Shown: positions 1 through 8,268, counted from the stretch's first letter. The stretch is DNA of 16,422 bases from CAXBMB01 sp963976695 (GCA_963976695.1 CAXBMB010000073.1:1-16422); one strand, 5' to 3'. The notes: a model not told the origin generated them from the sequence alone. Translations and numbers: made by a program.

Positions 1-39
1 CCGTGACAGCGTCCTGTGTGACGGGAAAAGCCGCAATAC

Positions 40-87
40 CCGGCCGGGGGGCGCCTTACCCCCCGGCCGGTTGGTTTCTTTGTGTTT
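40..87 (+). terminator. Intrinsic terminator upstream of pstC
   Basis: A perfect 12-bp GC-only stem (40-51 pairing with 59-70) encloses a 7-base loop and is followed on the + strand by a T-rich stretch (71-87). This is the classical shape of a Rho-independent terminator. It would end transcription of a gene lying mostly or wholly left of the window. In related genomes pstS or phoR often precedes pstC, so it may separate such a gene from the permease genes or attenuate read-through into them; that part is inference. No convincing pair of 7-base Pho-box repeats was found between it and pstC. Confidence 0.8.
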
Positions 88-172
88 GGATAGTATCCTT
101 CATGCCACCACAGGCCGTCAGGGGCCGCGCACCTCATTCCGGCCGCTTTCGGTCCCTTCGTAAAACGGTCGT

Positions 173-1555
173 ATGATGAACGCCCTTTCTATTCTTGCTG
201 TCATGTTGCTGTTGAGCTTGGCGGGTTACCTGATCGGGACCCGACGCGCGCTGTTTATCGCCGGACAGGGCGCGCGCCTCAACTCCCTGCCCGGCTACCA
301 CGGTCTCTATGTTGCGCTTTGGATGCTGGTGCCGGCGCTGGTGGTGATGACGGCCTGGATGCTGCTGGAGCCGCAGTGGGCGGACGGGATCCTGACCGAC
401 AAGCTCGCGGCGATCACCCAGGCGATGGCGCCGCACGAGATCAAGCTGCTGCTCAGCGACATCAAGGCCGCCGCCCGGGGCGATATCGCCAGCCAGGAGC
501 TGGATGCCGCCTTGCAGGCCATGGCCGCCGACTACGCCCAGTGGCGCCAGCTTTCGCGCCTGATCATGCTGACGGTGCTGTCCCTGCTGGTGGCGGCCGG
601 CTTTTTTGTCGCCCGACAGCGAATTTCACCGGATTTGCGGGCCCGCAGCCTGGTGGAGCGGGTCGCCAAGTGGATCATGATCCTGGCCTCCGCCATCGCT
701 ATTTTGACCACCGTGGGGATTGTGTTCTCGCTGCTGCTGGAAACGCTGCGCTTTTTCGGCAAGGTGCCGCTTCTCGATTTTCTTTTCGGTCTGAAGTGGT
801 CGCCCCAAACCGCGCTGCGCAGCGATCAGGTCGGGGCCTCCGGCGCCTTCGGCATGATTCCGCTGTTTGCCGGAACCCTGCTGATTACCCTGATCGCCAT
901 GTGCGTGGCGCTTCCCGTTGGCCTGTTTTCAGCCATCTACATGAGCGAGTACGCCGGCCCCAGGCTGCGGGCGCTGGTCAAGCCCGCGCTGGAAATTCTG
1001 GCGGGCATTCCAACCGTGGTTTACGGCTTTTTCGCCGCCTTGACCGTGGCGCCGTTTTTTCGCGACAGCGGCGAAGCGCTGGGGTTATCGGTGTCGTCCG
1101 AGTCCGCCCTCGCCGCCGGCGCGGTGATGGGGATCATGATTATTCCCTTTATCTCCTCGCTGTCGGATGACGTGATGAACGCCGTTCCGCAGACCTTGCG
1201 CGACGGCTCCTACGCCCTGGGCGCCACCAAGTCGGAAACCATCCTGCAAGTGGTGATTCCCGCCGCCCTGCCGGGTATTATCGGCTCGGTGCTGCTGGCC
1301 ACCAGTCGCGCCATCGGCGAGACGATGATCGTCGTCATGGCGGCGGGCCTGGCCGCCAACCTGACCGCCAATCCCTTGAATGCCGTGACCACCGTCACCG
1401 TGCAGATCGTCACCCTGTTGGTGGGGGATCAGGAGTTCGACAGCGCCAAGACCCTGGCCGCCTTCGCCTTGGGCCTGATGCTGTTCATCATCACGCTCTG
1501 CCTCAACGTCCTGGCCTTGAAAGTGGTCCGCAAGTATCGGGAAAAATATGACTGA
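173..1555 (+). CDS. pstC: Phosphate ABC transporter permease PstC
   Basis: Inner-membrane permease subunit of the high-affinity phosphate importer; it pairs with PstA to form the channel driven by PstB. The 460-residue product has two N-terminal membrane segments (about 3-22 and 45-65), a polar insert (about 66-128), further helices at about 130-147 and 165-190, and then the usual permease domain. The permease EAA-type loop is at about 345-370 (GSYALGATKSE, then an LPG turn), which contacts the ATPase. It is much longer than the enterobacterial protein (a little over 300 residues), as is usual for alphaproteobacterial PstC. The start is ATG 173 or the adjacent ATG 176; an in-frame TAA at 161-163 rules out a longer protein. 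No good Shine-Dalgarno is visible. The last 8 bases overlap pstA, suggesting translational coupling. Confidence 0.95.
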   Translation: MMNALSILAVMLLLSLAGYLIGTRRALFIAGQGARLNSLPGYHGLYVALWMLVPALVVMTAWMLLEPQWADGILTDKLAAITQAMAPHEIKLLLSDIKAAARGDIASQELDAALQAMAADYAQWRQLSRLIMLTVLSLLVAAGFFVARQRISPDLRARSLVERVAKWIMILASAIAILTTVGIVFSLLLETLRFFGKVPLLDFLFGLKWSPQTALRSDQVGASGAFGMIPLFAGTLLITLIAMCVALPVGLFSAIYMSEYAGPRLRALVKPALEILAGIPTVVYGFFAALTVAPFFRDSGEALGLSVSSESALAAGAVMGIMIIPFISSLSDDVMNAVPQTLRDGSYALGATKSETILQVVIPAALPGIIGSVLLATSRAIGETMIVVMAAGLAANLTANPLNAVTTVTVQIVTLLVGDQEFDSAKTLAAFALGLMLFIITLCLNVLALKVVRKYREKYD

Positions 1556-2819
1556 TCATCGCCTAGCCGCATCGGATCTGTACGCGGCCCGCCTCAAGCG
1601 GCGCTACGCCGCCGAGCGCCGATTCCAGCGTTTCGGCCAGCTGGCCATCGCCATCGCCATGGCCATGCTGTTGCTGCTGCTGGGCTCCATCACCTACAAG
1701 AGCCTGCCTGCCTTCAGCCAATATTACCTGGCTGTGGACGTGACGCTGGCGGCCCAGGAGATTGATCCGGAGAACCTGGCGGCCACCAACTGGCAGGGCT
1801 TGGTGAACGCCGGGCTTTACCGCAGTTTCCCGCAGGTCAAGGGGCGGCGCGACAAGCGCGAGCTGCGCGGCCTGGTCAGTCGAAACGCCGGCTTTGTTCT
1901 CAACCAGACCGTGGCCGCCGATCCGACGCTGATCGGCACCACCCAGACGATCTGGATGAAAACCAGTTCGGACGTCGATACCTACCTCAAAGGCTTCATC
2001 CCCCGCACCGTGCCCGAGGCGGACCGGCGGGTAAAAGACAACACGATAGGCTGGATCGACGTCTTGAAAGCCCAGGGAAAGATCACCCAGCGCTTCAACG
2101 TCGATTTCTTTATCACCGGTGACAGCCGCGAGCCCGAGGAAGCCGGCATCTGGGGCGCCGTGGTGGGCTCGCTGTTCACGCTTTCGGTTACCCTGGCGAT
2201 CTCCTTTCCGCTGGGGGTTCTGGCGGCGGTGTATCTGGAGGAGTTTGCCCCGAAAAACCGCTGGACCGATCTGATCGAGGTCAACATCAACAACCTGGCC
2301 GCCGTTCCTTCGATCGTTTACGGCCTGCTGGGGTTGGCAATTTTTCTGAACTTTCTCGGCCTGCCCCGCTCGGCGCCGCTGGTTGGCGGCCTGGTGCTGG
2401 CCTTGATGACCATGCCGACGATCATCATTGCCAGCCGGGCGGCGCTCAAGGCCGTACCGCCCTCGATCCGCGAGGCGGCCTTGGGCATGGGCGCGTCGCG
2501 CCTGCAAACCATCATCCATCATGCCCTGCCGCTGGCCATGCCGGGCATTCTGACCGGCACCATCATCGGCATGGCCCAGGCGCTGGGAGAGACCGCCCCC
2601 CTGCTGATGATCGGCATGGTGGCCTTCATCGTCGACATTCCCGGCGGGATCACCGACCCGGCGACCGTCCTGCCGGTGCAGATTTTCCTCTGGGCCGACG
2701 CGCCTGAGCGGGCCTTCGTGGCGAAAACCTCGGCGGCGATCCTGGTGCTGGTGGGGTTCCTCATCTTGATGAACTTGATCGCGGTGCTGCTGCGCAAGCG
2801 TTTCGAACGCCGCTGGTAG
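1548..2819 (+). CDS. pstA: Phosphate ABC transporter permease PstA
   Basis: Second inner-membrane permease of the Pst phosphate importer. The 423-residue protein has a cytoplasmic N-terminus, one membrane helix (about 30-48), a long polar region (about 55-195) matching the extra N-terminal domain of alphaproteobacterial PstA (DUF3333 type), and a C-terminal ABC permease domain with several helices (about 200-415). The EAA loop is clear at 309-334 (EAALGMGASRLQ, then LPLAMPGI). The start ATG overlaps the end of pstC in another frame (ATGACTGA at 1548-1555), a typical coupled arrangement. Enterobacterial PstA is under 300 residues, so the N-terminal domain is an addition, probably periplasmic. 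Family assignment is secure; the role of the added domain is not known to me. Confidence 0.95.
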   Translation: MTDHRLAASDLYAARLKRRYAAERRFQRFGQLAIAIAMAMLLLLLGSITYKSLPAFSQYYLAVDVTLAAQEIDPENLAATNWQGLVNAGLYRSFPQVKGRRDKRELRGLVSRNAGFVLNQTVAADPTLIGTTQTIWMKTSSDVDTYLKGFIPRTVPEADRRVKDNTIGWIDVLKAQGKITQRFNVDFFITGDSREPEEAGIWGAVVGSLFTLSVTLAISFPLGVLAAVYLEEFAPKNRWTDLIEVNINNLAAVPSIVYGLLGLAIFLNFLGLPRSAPLVGGLVLALMTMPTIIIASRAALKAVPPSIREAALGMGASRLQTIIHHALPLAMPGILTGTIIGMAQALGETAPLLMIGMVAFIVDIPGGITDPATVLPVQIFLWADAPERAFVAKTSAAILVLVGFLILMNLIAVLLRKRFERRW

Positions 2820-2842
2820 GGCGGCAGGGCGCAAGCGACCTC

Positions 2843-2856
2843 GGGGCCGACGCCCC
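2843..2856 (+). other. Small hairpin in the pstA-pstB gap
   Basis: GGGGC (2843-2847) pairs with GCCCC (2852-2856) around a 4-base loop in the 121-base gap between pstA and pstB. No T-tract follows, so it is unlikely to terminate. It could be an mRNA stability or processing element that sets the ratio of ATPase to permease message, or chance in GC-rich DNA. The rest of the gap shows only the pstB ribosome binding site (AAGGAAAG at 2928-2935). Confidence 0.3.
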
Positions 2857-2940
2857 CGCTCCGCCCACGGGGTTACGAGATCCAAGCGGTCAAGGCCGCC
2901 GAACAGACGCGGAATACCGTCGAATACAAGGAAAGACATT

Positions 2941-3759
2941 ATGTCTGCCATTGACGCAACGAAAGACCCCTCCGGCCCGGCCGCGGCCTCCCCAGAGGCC
3001 CAGGCGCTGAAGGTTCAAGCCAAGGACGTCGACGTCTACTATGGCGACTCCCAGGCCTTGAAGAAGGTGAGTCTGGACGTTCTGACCAACCAGGTGACCG
3101 CGTTGATCGGTCCTTCCGGCTGCGGCAAATCCACCTTCTTGCGCTGCATCAACCGGATGAACGACGTCATCGACGGCTGCCGGGTGGAAGGCAGCATCAC
3201 CCTGGACGGCGAGGATGTCTATGCCCGGCCCCTGGACGTGGTGCAGCTGCGCGCCCGGGTGGGGATGGTGTTTCAAAAGCCCAACCCCTTTCCGAAATCG
3301 ATCTATGACAACGTCGCCTACGGCCCCCGAATTCACGGAATCACCCAGCTAAAGGCCGACCTGGACCAGTTGGTGGAAGCGAGCCTGACCCGCGCCGGCT
3401 TGTGGCAGGAGGTCAAGGATCGCCTCGACAAGCCCGGAACCGGGCTGTCCGGCGGCCAGCAGCAACGGCTGTGCATCGCCCGCGCCATCGCGGTTCACCC
3501 CGAGGTCATCCTGATGGACGAACCCTGTTCCGCCCTCGACCCCATCGCCACCGCGAAAATCGAGGAGCTGATCGATGAGTTGCGGGAGAACTTCACCATC
3601 GTGATCGTCACCCACTCCATGCAGCAGGCGGCGCGGGTATCCCAGAAGACCGCATTCTTCCATTTGGGCCATCTGGTGGAGCAGGGCGACACCGAGCAGA
3701 TTTTCACCACCCCGCGCGATGAGCGGACCCAAGGCTACATCACCGGGCGCTTCGGCTGA
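2941..3759 (+). CDS. pstB: Phosphate ABC transporter ATP-binding protein PstB
   Basis: Cytoplasmic ATPase that powers phosphate import through PstC/PstA. All ABC motifs are present in the 272-residue protein: Walker A GPSGCGKST at 57-65, Q-loop at Q112 within the PstB-typical FQKPNPFPKS, signature LSGGQQQR at 169-176, Walker B VILMDEP at 189-195, D-loop SALD at 197-200 and switch histidine H225. The first 20 or so residues are a variable, Ala/Pro-rich leader. The start ATG is preceded by a strong Shine-Dalgarno (AAGGAAAG, 2928-2935). The length and FQKPNPFP sequence separate it from other ABC ATPases. Confidence 0.97.
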   Translation: MSAIDATKDPSGPAAASPEAQALKVQAKDVDVYYGDSQALKKVSLDVLTNQVTALIGPSGCGKSTFLRCINRMNDVIDGCRVEGSITLDGEDVYARPLDVVQLRARVGMVFQKPNPFPKSIYDNVAYGPRIHGITQLKADLDQLVEASLTRAGLWQEVKDRLDKPGTGLSGGQQQRLCIARAIAVHPEVILMDEPCSALDPIATAKIEELIDELRENFTIVIVTHSMQQAARVSQKTAFFHLGHLVEQGDTEQIFTTPRDERTQGYITGRFG

Positions 3760-3817
3760 CCCGGTCGGGGCCCGACGCGCCAACCGCACACCGCCAATTC
3801 GGGAGCAGAGCAGGATC

Positions 3818-4531
3818 ATGGAACATATCGTCAAATCCTATGACGCCGAACTACAGGCCTTGAAGCAGACCCTGATTCGCATGGGCGGCTTGGTCGAATC
3901 CCAACTCGACAAGGCAATGACCGCACTGTCCAGCCGGAACAGCGAGCTGGCCAAGGAAGTCATTGCCAACGACAAGGAACTGGACGCCCTGGATGCCGAG
4001 GTGTCCGAGCAGGTCATTCAGATGATCGCCAAGCGCCAGCCGATTGCCGACGACCTGCGCCGGGTGATTTCCTCCTTGCGGATCTCCGCCGATCTGGAGC
4101 GCATGGGCGACTATTCGGCCAACGTCGCCAAGCGCGTCGTCGCCCTCAACCAATTGCCCGCCATGCAGCCGGCCCACTCGATCCCGCGCATGGGTCAGTT
4201 GGTGCAGGCCAACACCAAGCGGGTGCTGGACGCCTTCGTGAAGGGCGATCCCAACTTGGCGCTCAATGTCTGGGAAAGCGACGAAGAGATCGATGAAACC
4301 TACACCAGCCTGTTTCGCGAAACCCTCACCTACATGATGGAAGACCCGCGCAACATCACGCCCTGCACCCACCTTCTCTTCATCGCCAAAAATGTCGAGC
4401 GCATGGGCGATCACGCCACCAACGTGGCCGAGGAGGTATATTTTCGGGTCACCGGCAAGAAGATCGAGGGGGGACGGCCGAAGGGCGACACCTCCAGCTT
4501 TGAAGTTCTCAAGGATCCCGAGAACAAGTAA
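3818..4531 (+). CDS. phoU: Phosphate signalling regulator PhoU
   Basis: Cytoplasmic negative regulator that links the Pst transporter to the PhoR/PhoB system, keeping the Pho response off when phosphate is plentiful. The 237-residue product is all-helical with two PhoU repeats. Each carries the acidic metal-binding motif: DLERMGDYSANVAKR at 92-106 and NVERMGDHATNVAEE at 192-206. I chose ATG 3818 because it gives the normal family length and begins like other PhoU proteins. An in-frame ATG at 3719 would add 33 unrelated Pro/Arg-rich residues and overlap pstB by 41 bases. The stop codon forms part of the phoB Shine-Dalgarno (TAAGGA), so the two genes are probably translated together. Confidence 0.95.
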   Translation: MEHIVKSYDAELQALKQTLIRMGGLVESQLDKAMTALSSRNSELAKEVIANDKELDALDAEVSEQVIQMIAKRQPIADDLRRVISSLRISADLERMGDYSANVAKRVVALNQLPAMQPAHSIPRMGQLVQANTKRVLDAFVKGDPNLALNVWESDEEIDETYTSLFRETLTYMMEDPRNITPCTHLLFIAKNVERMGDHATNVAEEVYFRVTGKKIEGGRPKGDTSSFEVLKDPENK

Positions 4532-4543
4532 GGACTCCACCCC

Positions 4544-5236
4544 ATGAAACCGACCATTCTTCTGGTTGAAGATGAAGCCGCCCTCGTCACCCTGCTGCGG
4601 TACAACCTGGAGCGCGAAGGCTATCAGGTTTTCGACGCGCGCGACGGCGAGGAAGCCTTGATCTTAGCCAAGGAAGAAAAACCAGATCTGATTCTGTTGG
4701 ACTGGATGTTGCCGCTGCTCAGCGGTCTTGAGGTCTGCCGGCAGCTGCGCCGGGCGCCCGAGAGTCGGGAGACGCCGATTATCCTGTTGACCGCGCGCGG
4801 CGAAGAAACCGACAAGGTCCGGGGGCTGGACAGCGGCGCCGACGACTACATCACCAAACCCTTTTCCCCCGCCGAACTGATTGCCCGCATCCGCGCGGTG
4901 CTGCGGCGGGCCAATCCAGCCCTGGAAGGCGAAAAACTGACCTTCGCCGACCTGTCAATGGATCTGGCGGCCCATCGTGTGCACCGCGGCGAGCGGGCCA
5001 TTCATCTCGGCCCGACCGAATACCGTCTCCTGCGCCACATGTTGCAGCAGCCCGGTCGGGTGTTCAGCCGCGAGCAGCTGCTCGATGCGGTCTGGGGGCG
5101 CGATGTCTATGTCGAGCTGCGTACCGTCGACGTCCACATTCGCCGCCTCCGCAAGGCGCTGAACGACAAAACCGAGCCGGATCTCATCCGCACCGTGCGC
5201 TCGGCCGGCTATTCGCTCGACGCCCCGCCGATCTGA
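4544..5236 (+). CDS. phoB: Phosphate regulon response regulator PhoB
   Basis: DNA-binding response regulator that activates phosphate-starvation genes when phosphorylated by PhoR. The 230-residue protein has an N-terminal receiver domain (about 4-120) with the acidic pair E9/D10, phosphoacceptor D53 (LILLDWMLP), T83 and K105, followed by an OmpR/PhoB-type winged-helix domain (about 133-226, with VDVHIRRLRKAL in the recognition region). Sequence alone cannot exclude another OmpR-family regulator, but its position 12 bases behind phoU in a pst operon makes PhoB very likely. The sensor kinase phoR does not follow and must lie elsewhere, possibly left of the window. Confidence 0.94.
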   Translation: MKPTILLVEDEAALVTLLRYNLEREGYQVFDARDGEEALILAKEEKPDLILLDWMLPLLSGLEVCRQLRRAPESRETPIILLTARGEETDKVRGLDSGADDYITKPFSPAELIARIRAVLRRANPALEGEKLTFADLSMDLAAHRVHRGERAIHLGPTEYRLLRHMLQQPGRVFSREQLLDAVWGRDVYVELRTVDVHIRRLRKALNDKTEPDLIRTVRSAGYSLDAPPI

Positions 5237-5240
5237 GTGC

Positions 5241-5285
5241 CCGGCGGCCGCGCGCGTCTTTCCCCGTCGGTCGCGGGCGCGCCGG
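5241..5285. terminator. Possible bidirectional terminator hairpin
   Basis: The 56-base gap between the convergent phoB and the Pat-like gene holds an imperfect GC-rich inverted repeat: CCGGCG (5241-5246) can pair with CGCCGG (5280-5285), with further CGCG pairing inside and a T-rich loop. There is no T-tract on either side, so any termination may need Rho. Weakly supported. Confidence 0.35.
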
Positions 5286-5292
5286 TCCGGCG

Positions 5293-8007
5293 CTAGCTGG
5301 CGGCGGCCAGGCGCTTGGTCACGATCACCACGGTTGGATCCTCCGGGTCGGCTTTTCGGACGAAATCCAGTTCCTTGCAGACCTCCAGCATCCGGTGGTT
5401 TTCCTTCAGCACCGAGCCCCAAATTTCCTGCACCCCGCGCTGGGCGGCATAGCTCAAGATCCGTTGCATCAGGGCAAAACCCAGGCCCTGGCCCTTGAGA
5501 TTGGAGCGCACCGCGATGGCGTATTCGCCGCGCTGGTTGTCCGGGTCGCAAGACAGCCGCACCACCCCCCAGATCTCCTGACTATCCAACGGGTCCAGCG
5601 CCACAAAGGCCATTTCCCGGTCATAATCGATCTGCGTCAGGCGGGCGGCGGTTTCGTGGGTCAGTTCGGTCACGTAGGTAAAAAAGCGCAGCCGAAGATC
5701 TTCCTTGGTCAGGTAATCAACCATGGTTTTCAAGGCCGGTTCGTCCTCCGGCCGGATCGGTCGGAACGGGACGGTGTGGCCGTCGAAGGCCAGCAGGTCG
5801 CCTTCCAATTGCCGTGGATAGGGTCGAATCGCCAGGCGTTCGCTGGTGACGCCCTCGGCCACCGGCGCGGCGCTGAGGCGCACCCGCGCATCCAACGCGA
5901 TCACCCCCTTGGCGTCCGCCAGCAGCGGGTTGATGTCCACCTCGGCCACCTCGGCCAGGTCGGAGATCAGCTGCGACAGCTTGACCAGACTGTGGGCCAC
6001 GGCTTCCAGATCGGCTGGCGGCTGATCGCGGTAGCCCTGGAGTTGCTTATAAATCCGGGTCTCGCGCATCATATGATAGGCCAGCGACATGTTGAGCGGC
6101 GGCAGGGCGATGGCCTTGTCGGCGATCACCTCGACGGCAGTGCCGCCCTCGCCGAAAAGAATGGCCGGGCCAAACTGCCGGTCCTCCGTCATCCCGAGGA
6201 TCAGTTCCCGCGCCGTCGGGCGGTTGGTCATCGCCTGCACGGAAAATCCGGTCAAGGTGGCGTCGGGGCGTTTTTCCATCACCCGCTTGGCCATGGCGTG
6301 GGCGGCGTAGGAGACCTCCTCCTCGGTCTGAAGATTTAGCATCACCCCACCCACCTCACTCTTGTGGATGATCTGTGGCGAGACGATCTTCAGCGCCACC
6401 GGAAAACCGATCGCACGGGCCGCCGCCTTGACGTCGGCTTCCTTGCTGACAAGCTGTGTTGGCACAATGGGAATGCCATAGATCGCCAACAGTTCCTTGG
6501 CTTCCGGTTCGCTCAACCAGTTCCGGCCGTCGGCCCGCACCCGCGCCAGCAGCGCCTTGGCCAGGGCCACGTCCGGCAGCGCCTCGATCGGGCCGGACGA
6601 CGGGGTTTCCATCAGCATTTCCCGGCTTCGACGATAGCGCACCAGGTGCATGAAACCGCGAATCGCCCGCTCCGGCGTATCATAGGTGGGAATATGCTCG
6701 GCGTTGAAGATCTGGCGGGATTTCTCCGGCGCCTGCTGGCCCAGCCAGGCGGTGAACAGCGGCTTGCGGGGCCGGCGGTCGTTCGCGCGGTAACTCTCGA
6801 CCACCGCCGTGGCGGCCTCAGCCATATCGGAAACCGCCGTGGGGCAGTTCATCACCAGAACCGCATCGACCCCCTTGTCCGCCAACAACGCGTCCAGGGC
6901 GACGGCGTAGCGGCTGCCGGGGGCGTCGCCGATGATATCGGCCGGGTTGCCGTGGCTCCAGGTGGGCGGCAGATGCGCGTTCAGCTTTGCCAGGGTTTCC
7001 GGCGCCAGTTCGGCCAGGTGTCCGCCTTGGCCGATCAGGGTGTCGGTGGCCAGCACGCCCAGGCCGCCGCCGTTGGTGAGAATGGCCAAACGGTCCTTGC
7101 CGCCGCTGGTCAGCGACCGGGCGGTGGCCAGCGTTTGCGCGGCGTCGAACAGCTCTTCCAGGGTGGTCACCCGCAACATGCCGGCCCGCTTGAACGCCGC
7201 GTCATACACCTCGTCAGAACCGGCCAGCGCGCCGGTATGCGAGGCGGCGGCCTTCGCGCCCTCGGCCTGCCGGCCGCCCTTGATCACGATGACCGGCTTG
7301 CCACGGGCGGCGGCGCGGGCGGCGGACATGAACTTACGGGCGTCGGTAACCGCTTCCACATAAAGCAAAATCGCCCGGGTTTTCTGATCCAGCGCGAGAT
7401 AGTTCAAGATGTCGCCGAAATCCACATCCAACATATCGCCCATCGACACCACATGGGAAAAGCCGATGCCGCGGGGCGTGGCCCAGTCCAGCATGGCCGT
7501 TACCATGGCGCCCGATTGGGTCACGAAGGCCAGATCGCCCTTCAGCGCATTGATGTGGCTGAAGGTGGCGTTCACCCCCAGGTGCGGCACCATGGTTCCG
7601 ACGCAGTTGGGGCCGATAATCCGAAAGGCCTGTCGGCGCGCCAGGGCCAGAACCTCCTTGGCCCGCGCCAGGCCCGCCTGATCCTGCGACTCGCCAAAGC
7701 CGGCGGTGATTACCACCGCGGCGCGGGTGCCCCGCGCGATCAGCTGCTCGAGGATCGACGCGACCGTGTCGGGCGGCGTGCAGACCACCGCCAGGTCCGG
7801 GGCGAGCGGCAGCTCGGCCACGCTGGCATAGGCCAAAACCCCCTCCACCGCCTGATTAGACGGATGAACCGGCAGGATCGGGCCGGCATAGCGGCTGTTG
7901 AAAAGATTCTTAGCCAACACCTGGCCAACCGAACGCTCCCGGTTGCTGGCGCCGATCAGGGCGATGGAGCGGGGTGCAAAAAGCTTGTCGAAATTCGCCA
8001 AGGACAT
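5293..8007 (-). CDS. Pat/PatZ-like acyl-CoA synthetase-GNAT acetyltransferase fusion
   Basis: A 904-residue multidomain protein. In order: CoA-binding Rossmann domain (about 5-140, with GASNR at 19-23 and IGPNCVG at 131-137); succinyl-CoA-ligase-like domains (about 150-460, with SHTG at 256-259 placing a histidine at 257); an ATP-grasp domain (about 485-710, with VALKIVSPQIIHKSEVGG); and a C-terminal GNAT domain (about 745-900) with acetyl-CoA loop KGQGLG at 838-843 and a candidate catalytic Glu at 828. This is the architecture of Salmonella Pat and E. coli PatZ (about 886 residues), which acetylate lysines in acetyl-CoA synthetase and other proteins. The histidine aligns by motif with the phosphohistidine of ADP-forming acetyl-CoA synthetases, so ligase activity is not excluded. 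AGGA (8017-8020) lies 9 bases ahead of the ATG. It stands alone between a convergent and a divergent neighbour. The biochemical role is inferred from architecture. Confidence 0.88.
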   Translation of the reverse strand: MSLANFDKLFAPRSIALIGASNRERSVGQVLAKNLFNSRYAGPILPVHPSNQAVEGVLAYASVAELPLAPDLAVVCTPPDTVASILEQLIARGTRAAVVITAGFGESQDQAGLARAKEVLALARRQAFRIIGPNCVGTMVPHLGVNATFSHINALKGDLAFVTQSGAMVTAMLDWATPRGIGFSHVVSMGDMLDVDFGDILNYLALDQKTRAILLYVEAVTDARKFMSAARAAARGKPVIVIKGGRQAEGAKAAASHTGALAGSDEVYDAAFKRAGMLRVTTLEELFDAAQTLATARSLTSGGKDRLAILTNGGGLGVLATDTLIGQGGHLAELAPETLAKLNAHLPPTWSHGNPADIIGDAPGSRYAVALDALLADKGVDAVLVMNCPTAVSDMAEAATAVVESYRANDRRPRKPLFTAWLGQQAPEKSRQIFNAEHIPTYDTPERAIRGFMHLVRYRRSREMLMETPSSGPIEALPDVALAKALLARVRADGRNWLSEPEAKELLAIYGIPIVPTQLVSKEADVKAAARAIGFPVALKIVSPQIIHKSEVGGVMLNLQTEEEVSYAAHAMAKRVMEKRPDATLTGFSVQAMTNRPTARELILGMTEDRQFGPAILFGEGGTAVEVIADKAIALPPLNMSLAYHMMRETRIYKQLQGYRDQPPADLEAVAHSLVKLSQLISDLAEVAEVDINPLLADAKGVIALDARVRLSAAPVAEGVTSERLAIRPYPRQLEGDLLAFDGHTVPFRPIRPEDEPALKTMVDYLTKEDLRLRFFTYVTELTHETAARLTQIDYDREMAFVALDPLDSQEIWGVVRLSCDPDNQRGEYAIAVRSNLKGQGLGFALMQRILSYAAQRGVQEIWGSVLKENHRMLEVCKELDFVRKADPEDPTVVIVTKRLAAAS

Positions 8008-8046
8008 GGGCTTGAATCCTAACTGTCACCAAAGGGGCGTTGGCCC

Positions 8047-8075
8047 GTTATATTGCAGTGCAGCATAGCTGAAAA
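8047..8075 (-). promoter_or_regulatory. Candidate sigma-70 promoter of the Pat-like gene
   Basis: On the minus strand TTTTCA (8075-8070) and TATAAC (8052-8047) are 17 bases apart, matching the housekeeping consensus at about 4/6 and 5/6 positions. A start about 7 bases further on would give a leader of roughly 33 bases to the ATG at 8007. It is the best match I see in this divergent region, but it is only a pattern match. Confidence 0.4.
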
Positions 8076-8138
8076 TTCGCGCCCGCCAATGATCTGCGTC
8101 AATTGGCCTGCCGACGCCCGCGCGCCAGGCCGCCACGG

Positions 8139-8166
8139 CGCGACAAAGAGTTCGCGACAAAGAGTT
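8139..8166. repeat. Perfect tandem 14-bp direct repeat
   Basis: CGCGACAAAGAGTT occurs twice back to back (8139-8152 and 8153-8166) in the divergent region between the Pat-like gene and the glycosyltransferase. It lies about 24 bases upstream of a TATAAG hexamer (8190-8195) that could be the -10 of the glycosyltransferase; no good -35 is seen. It may be a pair of regulator sites on one face of the helix or simply a recent slippage duplication. Confidence 0.85.
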
Positions 8167-8268
8167 TCCGCCGCCGCGCGACTTTACGGTATAAGGCCGA
8201 AAAGCTTCGCCGGGTCCACCCTCGCCCACCCCGCCTGCTTCCACCCCACCAGGAGCGTTCAAGCGCCG

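Noticed and set aside
1..25. Two GTGAC words resembling Pho-box half sites
   Set aside because: They are 15 bases apart, whereas Pho-box repeats recur every 11 bases, and they lie upstream of the terminator rather than next to pstC.
1563..2951. A 462-codon open frame on the minus strand opposite pstA
   Set aside because: It is the antisense of a securely identified gene, is rich in Arg, Gly, His and Gln, and has no family features. Long antisense frames are expected in GC-rich genes with strong third-position bias.
3719..3817. Upstream in-frame start for phoU, overlapping pstB
   Set aside because: The added 33 residues are Pro/Arg-rich and unlike PhoU N-termini; ATG 3818 gives the standard length.
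6364..8022. A 552-codon open frame on the plus strand opposite the Pat-like gene
   Set aside because: Same reason: composition is that of a codon-bias shadow (Gly, Arg, Gln, His), while the minus strand carries clear domains and motifs.
8053..8268. N-terminal extension of the glycosyltransferase
   Set aside because: The 72 extra residues run through the promoter-like elements and the tandem repeat and have no similarity to the GT9 fold.
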